Shown in pieces: positions 55,635 through 64,000 of a stretch of 64,000 nt of DNA. Within the stretch, counting starts at the first letter, position 1, and each line of letters begins with the position of its first letter. This DNA comes from Candidatus Altimarinota bacterium (GTDB taxonomy: Bacteria > Patescibacteriota > Gracilibacteria > BD1-5 > UBA6164), in contig JACFNZ010000001.1 of the NCBI GenBank assembly GCA_019454605.1, positions 1 to 64,000 of the forward strand. The letters run 5' to 3'. The notes beneath the pieces are model-generated. The model did not search any database, was not told the origin of the DNA, and was given only the letters and a program-made list of their open reading frames with translations. A program made the position numbers and the translations under genes.

Positions 55635-56324
55635 TTAAATCAAAGGATTTTTTAATGGTTCTCAAATAGTTCTTGGATATTTCTTATGAGTTGTTCAAAT
55701 TTTTTGTATAAATAACAAAGCTCTTTTTTGTCAATTTAAACTATATTTTTTAATAACAGCTATTTCTGCATTTAATAAATTTAATGCCTTTTGTGATCTT
55801 TTAATTTCCTCATCATCATCTAGTTTATAAGCAACAAATATTCATCAAATAGATAACAAAGGGATAACATATTCAAGTAAAGTTGGTAAATATGCTGTAG
55901 CTCTTGAAACAACCATATTATATTTTTCTCTATGTTCTGTGTCATGACCTAACTCCTCTGCTCTTTTTTGAATTGCTTTTATATTTGTAAGTCAAAGTTT
56001 GTCAATAAATTCATTAACAGCATTGACTTTTTTTCAAACACTGTCAACTAAAGTAAATTCTGTATTAAAATCATCAACTATTTTTAAAGGAATTCAAGGG
56101 AATCATCATCAAGTTCATAAATCAAGTACTTTTCATTCTATTGATGAAAAATTTTTTAAAATAATTGAATCAACAAAATGTTTTTCTATAATCTCTTTTT
56201 CATCTCTAATTGCTGACAAATTTATTTGAGAGTTTTTTTCAATAAATATTTTTAAGAATTGCTCAAATAATTCTAGTTGTTTTTGAGTTAAATCAATATT
56301 AAATTGTGAAAATATTTCTTTCAT
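55635..56324 (-). CDS. rsmG: 16S rRNA m7G527 methyltransferase RsmG
   Basis: A 229-residue enzyme. MKEIFSQFNIDLTQKQLELF, IEKNSQINLSAIRDEKEIIE and KHFVDSIIL form the N-terminal block. VLDLGTGGGFPGIPLKIV is the SAM motif, with most glycines UGA, followed by LVDSVGKKVNAVNEF and VSRATAYLPTLLEYVIPLL. A start at 56375 would add 17 residues (MHCNIKNLKI...). I prefer 56324 because family members begin at the helix equivalent to MKEIF. Confidence 0.93.
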
Positions 56325-56424
56325 AAGAATTTGGTAAGAATTTTTAATTTTTAAATTTTTTATATTGCAATGCAAATATTTTTAATTATTATATGAAAAA
56401 ATACTTTTTTAACAACTTTAAAAA

Positions 56425-57603
56425 ATGAATAATACAAATAAAAACTTTATTATTGTCCTTATAATGTTTTCAAGTCTAGTATCTTGACTTATATGAAGTT
56501 ATATATTTTTATACTTTATAAGCCCTGAATTAAACAATGTAAGATATGAAACTATTACAAAAGAAATAACAAAAAATTGAAAAAATATTACAATAACAAA
56601 TCTTGAAAGTGAAGTTACAAAATTAGCAAAAACAGCTTGAGTGAGTGTTGTAAATATTATAATAAAAAAAGATATTGATCTATATAGAAGAGATCCTTAT
56701 TGATTTTTTCAAGAGAAAGTTTGAACTACTGAAAGAAAAATATGATGATGAAGTTGATTTTTTGTTTCAAAAGATTGAATTATTATGACAAATAAACATG
56801 TTGTTTATGATAAAGATGCAAAATACACAGTTATTACAAATGAATGAAAAGAGTACGATGCTAAAGTGCTTGCTTTAGATCCATTAACAGATCTAGCTAT
56901 TATAAAAATTGAGTGAGAAAATAATAAAAATTTTAAAGTTTTACCAATTATTGATGATAGTAAATATATAGATATTTGACAATTTGTAATTGCTATATGA
57001 AATGCTTTATGAGAATTTCAAAATTCTTTAAGTTTTTGAGTAATATCTTGAAAAAATAGATCAATAATAGCTTCTTGAAATAGTATGTGAAGTGAGGAAT
57101 TAAACTGACTTCTTCAAACGGATGCTGCTATAAACCCAGGAAATAGCGGATGACCTTTATTAAACTTAGCTTGAGAAATTATTTGAATAAATACTGCAAT
57201 ATCTTGAGATTGACAAGGACTTTGATTTTCAATTCCATTATCAAAAAAGAAAATTGATTTTATACTTAGTTCTATAAAAAAATACAATGAAATTAAAAGA
57301 CCATTAATTTGAATAAATTATATAGTTTTAAATCCTGAAATATCTAAAGAGTATTGATTAAATACAAATTATGGGGCATATATACCAAAAGAGAAAGATA
57401 GTATATTATATGGAAGTATGGCACAAAAATCTTGAATTGTAGCTTGAGATATTATTTTAGAAGTTGATGGAATTCAAATAAACACAAAAAATTCTATCTT
57501 ATGAGTTATACAAAATAAAATACCTTGAGATCTTATAAAATTAAAAGTTTTAAAAGATAATTGAGATATAAAAGATATTAATTTAGAGCTTTGAGAATAT
57601 TAA
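56425..57603 (+). CDS. HtrA/DegP-family serine protease with PDZ domain
   Basis: A 392-residue membrane-anchored protease. One N-terminal helix (about 8-32) precedes the trypsin-like domain. The catalytic His is in IIMTNKHVVYD, Asp in DPLTDLAIIKIEG and Ser in QTDAAINPGNSGGPLLNLAG. The IGNALGEFQNSLSFGVISGK stretch before it is also typical. The single PDZ domain (about 300-392) contains AQKSGIVAGDIILEVDGIQI. Length and single PDZ fit HtrA/DegS. It stands alone with a terminator behind it and diverges from rsmG. Confidence 0.94.
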
Positions 57604-57665
57604 TTTTTGATATTTAAATATTTTTTGACTTATTATAATTTTTTATATAATAATTATTGACAAGT

Positions 57666-57693
57666 GCTACAAGATAATATTGTAGCCTTTTTT
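57666..57693 (+). terminator. terminator after htrA-type gene
   Basis: GCTACAA pairs with TTGTAGC around a 7-base loop and runs into six T's, 63 bases after the protease stop. Confidence 0.8.
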
Positions 57694-57712
57694 AATTAAC
57701 TTATTTATTTTT

Positions 57713-57895
57713 ATGATAAAATTTTTCAAAGATTCTACTAGAGAATTAAAACACGTTATTTGGCCTACTTCAAAAGAAACTAAAAAATATTTTATAGTTG
57801 TAGTTAGTGTTTTAATTTTATTTGGATTATATTTATTTATAGCATCAACTATATTTACAAATCTAATTATGTGGTTAAAAGACTATTTTTCTTAA
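57713..57895 (+). CDS. secE: preprotein translocase subunit SecE
   Basis: A 60-residue single-span membrane protein. IKFFKDSTRELKHVIWPTSK carries the conserved amphipathic segment with V-x-W-P, and one helix (about 27-52) follows. It contains no TGA codons. Position directly before nusG is the standard secE-nusG order, which supports the call. Confidence 0.95.
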   Translation: MIKFFKDSTRELKHVIWPTSKETKKYFIVVVSVLILFGLYLFIASTIFTNLIMWLKDYFS

Positions 57896-57931
57896 TTTAA
57901 ACTTTATTTTTTAAAAAATTAAATACACTAT

Positions 57932-58459
57932 ATGGAAGCAAGATGGTATGTTATACAAGTAATTTCATGAACAGAAGAAAATGTTAAACAATCTTTATTT
58001 CAAAGAAGAGAAAGCTTTTCACTGCAAGACTATATATTAGATGTTTTTGTGCCAACTCACGACGTAGTATCAGTTAGAGCTTGATGAGCAAAAGTTAAAA
58101 GACGAAAAAATATATTTCCTTGATATATTTTAATACAAATGGTTGTAACAAATGAAAGTTGGTATATTGTAAGAAATACACCTAATGTTACTTGATTTTT
58201 AGGAGCTTGAAATGTTCCTGTTCCAGTTTCTTGAGAAGAACTTGAAAAATTAAAATGAACTCTTGCAAAAAATTCAGAAACTTTTTTAACAAAATTTAAT
58301 GTTTGAGATATAGCAAGTATTGTAAAATGACCTTTTGAATGAAATCAGTGAGTTATTACAGAAATTAATGATAAAAAATGAACTCTAAAATTAAATATAA
58401 ATCTTTTATGAAGAGATACTCCTTTAGAACTCGATTATGGGCAAGTTAAAGTAAAATAA
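57932..58459 (+). CDS. nusG: transcription elongation factor NusG
   Basis: A 175-residue factor that binds RNA polymerase and links it to the ribosome. MEARWYVIQVISGTEENVKQ opens the NGN domain. KVKRRKNIFPGYILIQMVVT, SWYIVRNTPNVTGFLGAG and the KOW domain FNVGDIASIVKGPFEGNQGV with LGRDTPLELDYGQVK follow. Length is normal. It lies 36 bases after secE and 7 bases before the next gene. Confidence 0.96.
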
Positions 58460-58466
58460 TTTTATT

Positions 58467-59216
58467 ATGAAAAAAATAGTATATATAATATTTTCAATAT
58501 CTTTTATATTTATTTTAAATATATTTTTTTTCTATTACAGTAATTCATATAGTATTTTTTTAAAAAATTTAAAAAATCATACTGAAAATAAAAAAGATTT
58601 AAGTAACTTAATAACAGATGATTATATGTTGAATAACTTAAATCAAGAATCTGTTCCTTGTATTGATACAAATAAAGAAGTAGAAAAAAATCCAACTAAT
58701 GTAGATAATGAAATAATAGATATACTAAATGAAAATAATAAAGTAATTGAAACTACAATTCCTCCAAAAGTAGATAAAAATAAATTATTACTTGAAAAAT
58801 TAAAGTCTTGAGAAACTGATAAAAACAACTTAAAATTACTATCTAACTTTAAAGAGTTTAATTTAAAATTAAATGATTATAATGAATATTATGAATTATT
58901 TTGATTAACTACTGAATATCCAAACCCATATTTAACTTATATAAATAATACTTCTGATTTTGATTTATATATATTTATTGACGATACTTTTGATAATATA
59001 TATAATACTTTCAATTATTTATCTTGAAGTGAAGAAAAAAAATTCTCTTTAAATAAAACAAATAATTTTTGAGATAAATCTTTTTTTATAAATTTAGAAA
59101 ATGATAATTTTATAAGAATTATAATTGAAAAAAATAATTTATTATTTTGATTAAAATTAAAAAAAGAATATTATAACAATATAAAGAATATATTAAATAA
59201 CTTAATACTTAATTAA
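58467..59216 (+). CDS. hypothetical membrane-anchored protein in the nusG-greA cluster
   Basis: A 249-residue protein. An N-terminal hydrophobic helix (about 4-25) is followed by a Lys/Asn/Glu-rich stretch (30-115) and a soluble C-terminal region rich in Asn, Tyr and Phe. LKLNDYNEYYELFGLTTEYP is its most distinctive piece. No family is recognised. The first internal UGA is at residue 115. It sits between nusG and greA with 7- and 6-base spacers, so expression is tied to core transcription genes. Confidence 0.7.
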
Positions 59217-59222
59217 AAAATT

Positions 59223-59699
59223 ATGGCTGAAAACTTAATTTATGTTACAAAAGAATGACTTTTAAAATTACAAGAAGAATTACAATTTTTAAAAAATAAT
59301 AAAAGAGTTGAAATAGCAGAAAAATTAAAAGAAGCAATTTCATTTTGAGATTTATCAGAAAATTCTGAATATGAAGATGCTAGAAATGAACAAGCTCAAG
59401 TAGAAAAAAGAATTATAGATTTAGAAGAGCAATTAAAAACAGTAGTTTTAGTTGATGAATCTAAAAATGAAAATAAAGTAAAAATATGATCTTTAGTAAC
59501 TATTTTAGATTTAGAAAAAAATGAAGTAGAATCTTATAAAATAGTTTGAACAACAGAAAGTGATATACTTTCATCACCAGCTAAAATTTCAAATGAATCC
59601 CCTATTTGAAAGTCAATAATTTGAAAAAAGAAATGAGATAAAGTGAAAGTTAAAACTTTATGATGAGTTATTGAACTAAAAATAGAAGAAATAAATTAA
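59223..59699 (+). CDS. greA: transcript cleavage factor GreA
   Basis: A 158-residue factor that rescues backtracked RNA polymerase. The N-terminal coiled coil contains [20 protein letters not shown] and [13 protein letters not shown], with the acidic tip D-L-S-E-N-S-E-Y fully kept. The C-terminal FKBP-like domain has ISNESPIGKSIIGKKKGDKV. Length is normal. Confidence 0.96.
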
Positions 59700-59715
59700 T
59701 ACTTTAAATAAAAAA

Positions 59716-60129
59716 ATGGATTTTAATATATTTTATTCACATCTCATATCAATTCCAACTATAGCTTTTTTTATGGCTGTTTTAATAAAATGACTTTCAT
59801 TTTATTATAATACATGAAAAATAAATTTAAAAAAAGCTTTATCTAGTTGATGAATGCCGTCTGTTCATAGTGCTGTAGTAACTTCTCTAACAACAGCTAT
59901 AGCATTAAAATACTGAGTTTCATCTGATTTATTTGCAATAAGTTTATGATTTACTGTTATAATAATTTATGATGCTATAAATATAAGATATGAAGCTTGA
60001 TTGCATGCTTGAGCTATAAATAAATTACTTTGAGAAAAATTTAAAGAACATTTATGACATCTGCCAAGTGAGGCTTTTGCTTGAAGTCTACTTTGAGTTA
60101 TCAGTGCATTATTTTTATTTTATATTTAA
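59716..60129 (+). CDS. divergent PAP2-family membrane protein (DUF212)
   Basis: A 137-residue membrane protein with about four helices. GGMPSVHSAVVTSLTTAIAL holds the S-x-x-x-H motif, and DAINIRYEAGLHAGAINKLL and LGHLPSEAFAGSLLGVISAL complete the divergent PAP2 pattern, where the last His is H-x-P-x-E. Some members of this family act on lipid pyrophosphates; activity here is unproven. It lies 16 bases after greA and ends before a shared hairpin. Confidence 0.88.
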
Positions 60130-60166
60130 AAAAATCTAAGTTTTATTAAAAACTTAGATTTTTTTT
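60128..60166. terminator. bidirectional terminator
   Basis: AAAAATCTAAGTTTT pairs with AAAACTTAGATTTTT. It fills the gap between the PAP2-related stop and the glmS stop. Confidence 0.8.
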
Positions 60167-61991
60167 ATTCAACAGTTACACTTTTTGCTAAATTTCTAGG
60201 TTTATCTATTTCCCTACCTAATTCATCTGCCATATAATATGCAAAAAGTTGTAATACAACTCAAGTGGTAAATAAAGAGTTATATTTATTTGTTTTAGGT
60301 ATTTCTATTGTGTCATCATACTCATTTTTATGTTCATCTCATGAAGAGATAATTCAAATTACTTTTCATTTTCTTGCTTGTATTTCTTTTAATGAACTTA
60401 TATTTTTATCATAAAGTTTTGAATCTGGATTTAATAAAATACTTGGAAAATTCTCATCTATCAAACTTAAAGGTCAGTGTTTTAGCTCTCAAGCACTATA
60501 ACTTTCAGTATGATTATAAGTAATCTCTTTACATTTTAAACTTCACTCCATAGAAAGTGGATAAAACATATTTCTTCATAAAAAAAACATATTTTTATAT
60601 TTAGAATATTTTTGTGAAATTTCTTTTATTTTTCTTGCATCAAGTAGAGTTTTATTAATATCGTCTTTTAAAGTTTTTAATCACTCTAAAGCATCAATAT
60701 ATTTATTATAGTCTAAATTTCTTTTATTTCAAAAATATAAAGACATAATAAATAAAGTAAGTAATTGTCAAATAAATGTTTTACTTGCTGCAACTCAAAT
60801 CTCAACTCAAGAATGTGTATAGAGTCAATTATCAGTTAATCTAGCAATACTTGATCAAACAACATTTACAACTCAAAAAGTATTTCATCATTTATTTTTT
60901 ACCATCTTTAAACACTCTAAACTATCTGCTGTTTCTCACGATTGAGAAATAAAAATATATAAAGTTTTTGGTGATATAAATTGTTTTTTATATTTAAATT
61001 CAGTTGATATATGAACTATTGTTTGAATTTCTGCAATTTCTTCAAATAAGTAAGATGCTATCAATCAAGCATTATAACTTGTTCAAGATGCTATAATTTC
61101 TATTTTATCAATATTTTTAATATCTATTTTATCTAAAGCATTACTTTTAATTTCTTTTTGATCAAAAAACACTCTTCATCATAAAACATTATCAATTATA
61201 TTTGGTATTTCAAATATTTCTTTTTCCATAAAATGTTTAAAACTCCCCATATCATTTTCTTTATCATAATATATAGAGTTAATTTTTTCTTTTTTAATTT
61301 CTACTCAAGAGTTAAGTATTTTATATCAATTTTTATCTATTATAACCATTTCATTATCATCTATTGGTATATAATTTTGAGTCATATTTGATAATGCATT
61401 TGAATCACTTGATAAAAATACTTCTTTTCAAGAGAATCATAATACTAAAGGACTTCAAAGTTTTAAAGCAATTATTGTTTCTGGATTTTCTATATCAACT
61501 ACAACTAAAGCATAAGCTCAAGTAATAATTTCTTTTACTTTTTTTAAAGTTGTTTCTAAATCTTTTTCAAATAAATCTTCAATGAGCTTTGCAACAACTT
61601 CACTATCTGTATCTCAGTAAAAATGGTATCACTTTTTAGTTAATTGTTCTTTTAATTTTATATAGTTTTCTATAATTCAATTATGAACTAAAAAAAATCT
61701 ATTATTTTGAGAAGTATGTGGATGAGTATTTTTTATTTCAACCCCTCCATGAGTTGCCCAACGAGTATGTGCTATTCAAATATTAAAATTTTGAATATCT
61801 TTATTTTCTTCCATTATTTTAGTAGCAAGGTTTGATACTCTTCAAAGTGATTTTATAGTATAATCTTTTTTATTATCATTAAATACAGATATTCAAGCAC
61901 TATCATATCACCTATATTCTAGGTTTTTTAATCAGTTAATTAAAACATTAACTGCACTTTTATCTCATTTATAAGCAAAAATTCAACACAT
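60165..61991 (-). CDS. glmS: glutamine-fructose-6-phosphate aminotransferase
   Basis: A 608-residue enzyme that makes glucosamine-6-phosphate for cell-wall sugars. The nucleophile Cys2 heads [39 protein letters not shown] and [18 protein letters not shown] are the glutaminase motifs. The isomerase has two SIS domains with [32 protein letters not shown] and SYSAGELKHGPLSLID, ending [18 protein letters not shown]. Length is normal (~609). No glmS ribozyme was recognised in the 127 bases upstream. Confidence 0.96.
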
Positions 61992-62118
61992 AATAAATAT
62001 TTAAGAAATATTATAAAAGTATATTATACAATATTTTTATTTTTGCAAAATTTTTAAAATTAACTTGAAGTTACAAAAAAATTAATATAATAAATCAAAT
62101 ATTTATTAATTAAAACTT

Positions 62119-62664
62119 ATGTTAGACAAAGTAAAAAATGGTATTACAAAAGCATTAAATCATCTTGAATTAGAATTTTCAAAATTACAAGCTTGAAGAG
62201 CAAGCCCAGCTATGATCGAAGATATAAAAATTGACAGTTATTGAAGTCTAACTCCTATAAAAAATACTGCTTCAATAAATATACTTGATAGTCAAACATT
62301 GTCTATTGTTCCTTGGGATAGAAGTCAAATTCACTCAATAGCAAAAGCAATAACTGATGCTTGAATATGATTAAATCCTCAAACTATGGCAGATAGTGTT
62401 ATGATTAAAATCCCTCCTGTTACACAAGAAAAAAGAATTGAATTATGTAAAATAGCAAAAAAAATGACTGAAGATGCTAAAGTATCAATAAGAAACTCAA
62501 GACAAGAAACTTTAAAAGATATAAAACAAGCTAAAGATGAAAAAAATATTACTGAAGATGATGAAAAAAATTTTAATAATCAACTACAAAAAGAAATAGA
62601 TGATGCTTGAAAAAAAATAGATGAACTTTTAAAAAAGAAAGAAAATGATTTAATGAAAATTTAA
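62119..62664 (+). CDS. frr: ribosome recycling factor
   Basis: A 181-residue factor that splits post-termination ribosomes with EF-G. LEFSKLQAGRASPAMIEDIK, IDSYGSLTPIKNTASINI, LSIVPWDRSQIHSIAKAITD, and PPVTQEKRIELCKIAKKMTE then DAKVSIRNSRQETLKDIK are all in place. Length is normal (~185). It begins 127 bases away from the divergent glmS start. Confidence 0.95.
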
Positions 62665-62692
62665 TTAAAATTAAAATAATTGTAAATATAAA

Positions 62693-64000
62693 ATGAATAA
62701 AAATATAGGGGAAAAATTTAGTATAGAACAAAGAAATAATCCTGATTTTAATAATTCTATAGATAGTTTTACTACAGAAAATAAATCAAAAGCATTAGTT
62801 ATTATAAATGAAAATTTTTGACAAAAAATTGATGAGATTAAAAAAGAATTTTTTTTATGAGTAGATATTAAGGAAAAATATAAATCTAATTTTCAAAATC
62901 TAGATTTTTTAGAAAATTTAAATTCTTATATTTGAAATAGTTTTTGAAAAATAGCAGAAAATAATAATTTAAATTCTTATAATGAAATATATTTTTTCTT
63001 ATATTTTTTTTCAATAAAAGAAAAATTAGATATTTATGATAGTTGAGATATTTATGATGAGAAAAAACTTTTTAGCCTTTTAAATAATTATTTTGATAAA
63101 ATAGTAAATAGTTCTGATTTAAACAATAGAGAATCAATTTTAAATTTAAATTCCTATTTAAAATTATGTTGATTATGTAATATAATTTGTTTATTAAATC
63201 AAAATAACTCTTTAAAAAAAGATTTTATATACTTAATTATTGATTTTATAACAGTAAAAATTAATTCAATATTACCTTTATTAGAAGAAAAGTTAGATGA
63301 TAAAAATATTATAAATTGATTTAAATATATACTTTGATTATTTGAATTAAACTACAGTTATATAACTTATGTCAATATAGATAAAAAGGATCAATTAGAT
63401 ATCTTTTTAGAAGAAGAAAAAAATATCTTATTAAATACAATAGCTTGATATAATAATTGTAAATCTTCTGATTTTTGATGAAATTTAGAAAAAAAACAAA
63501 TTATAGATAGAGTTTTTATCATAAATATAACATATATAATAAGTTTGTTAGATTTAAAACTTATTAAAATAAACCTAACAAAACAAGATTATGAAAATAA
63601 TACTAAATTTATTGAAATTATAAATTTATTTAAAAATGAACTAATTAATTTATGATTAAATATAAATTTAGATAAAAATCTAGCAGATATATGTAATTTT
63701 ATATTTATAAAAAACTATAAATGATTTAATAAATTAAACATATTAACTACTTTTGAAAAAAAAATTGATATTAATGATTTTTTATCTCAATTTTCTTTTT
63801 TAAATTTTACAAATAAAGTCGATGATTTAGAGCTTATTCATCATATACTATTATTTAATACTAATATAAATAATGAGAATATATATAATATATTATATAT
63901 ATTAGTAAATCAAAATGCATCAACAAATTTAAACTATGAAGTAATACGTTTAAGAATATTAAATATAATTTTAACTAGACTAGCTCCTTTAAAAGATGAA
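62693..64000 (+). CDS. hypothetical protein, cut by the window edge
   Basis: The first 436 codons of a gene that continues past 64000. The protein is acidic, rich in Asn, Ile, Leu and Lys, almost certainly all-helical (ENLNSYIGNSFGKIAENN, NILNLNSYLKLCGLCNIICL-like segments) and shows no signal peptide or membrane helix. I recognise no domain. It lies 28 bases after frr and could be cotranscribed with it. Confidence 0.7.

Noticed and set aside
61992-62118. glmS ribozyme or riboswitch upstream of glmS
   Set aside because: The 127-base gap is almost pure A/T and shows none of the conserved ribozyme core.

Overview
The window is a 64 kb piece of a very AT-rich bacterial chromosome in which UGA is read as glycine. 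Every long gene only becomes open when TGA is translated as Gly. The in-frame TGA codons fall on glycines that are invariant in known families: P-loops, the FtsZ GGGTGTG loop, the HtrA GNSGG loop, the IF-2 G motifs and the GNAT acetyl-CoA loop. All genes called here stop at TAA or TAG, and TGG is still Trp. This is genetic code 25, known from the Candidate Phyla Radiation groups Gracilibacteria (BD1-5) and Absconditabacteria (SR1). I cannot separate the two from this window. Coordinates below come from hand translation with UGA = Gly, and each CDS length was checked as a multiple of three.

Layout. 1-6.7 kb: RNase P RNA, then a plus-strand run with an adenylate kinase-acetyltransferase fusion, a Trm11-like RNA methylase, a diverged RelA/SpoT-like protein, a thioredoxin-like protein with a cysteine-rich tail, an MscS-related membrane protein and MtaB. 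6.7-12 kb: MBL-like and NUDIX genes, a sortase, a small membrane protein and a long RSH (RelA/SpoT) protein with added membrane helices. 12-18.4 kb: lipoprotein, DNA polymerase III delta-prime-like protein, large prepilin, and a MacAB-type exporter with an unusually long coiled-coil adaptor. 18.6-26 kb: envelope genes (VirB4-like ATPase, undecaprenyl-phosphate sugar transferase, 7TM protein, FecR-like anchored protein, Thr/Pro/Glu-rich lipoprotein).

26-40.4 kb is mostly core: ruvX, rplI, nusA, ftsZ, ftsA, a SpoIIE-type phosphatase, rsmA, tmk, dnaG, a cNMP-binding protein, infB, mnmA and an FAD oxidoreductase. 40.4-48.3 kb: surface protein, pheT, a three-gene redox/methyltransferase cluster, a GC-rich structured RNA locus and argS. 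48.3-50.3 kb looks like a decayed defence or mobile island: a RhuM-Fic protein, an AlbA_2 protein and two short remnants.

50.5-57.6 kb: tRNA-Cys, pilT with a cNMP/GAF-like partner, a second tRNA, a large PP2C-like/beta-propeller membrane protein, rsmG and htrA. 57.7-64 kb: secE, nusG, greA, a PAP2-related protein, glmS, frr and an unidentified gene cut by the window edge.

The genes suggest a reduced cell that keeps replication, translation and division functions. It also carries type IV pili (prepilin, PilT), a VirB4-like motor, a sortase, a long-reach export adaptor and several cyclic-nucleotide/PP2C/(p)ppGpp signalling proteins. That mix fits a surface-attached or host-dependent lifestyle, though this is inference. 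Convergent gene pairs are packed tightly, and their stop codons often share a bidirectional hairpin. Four plus-strand promoters share a TTGnnn - 17 nt - TGT-TAwAAT/TAATAT (extended -10) pattern.
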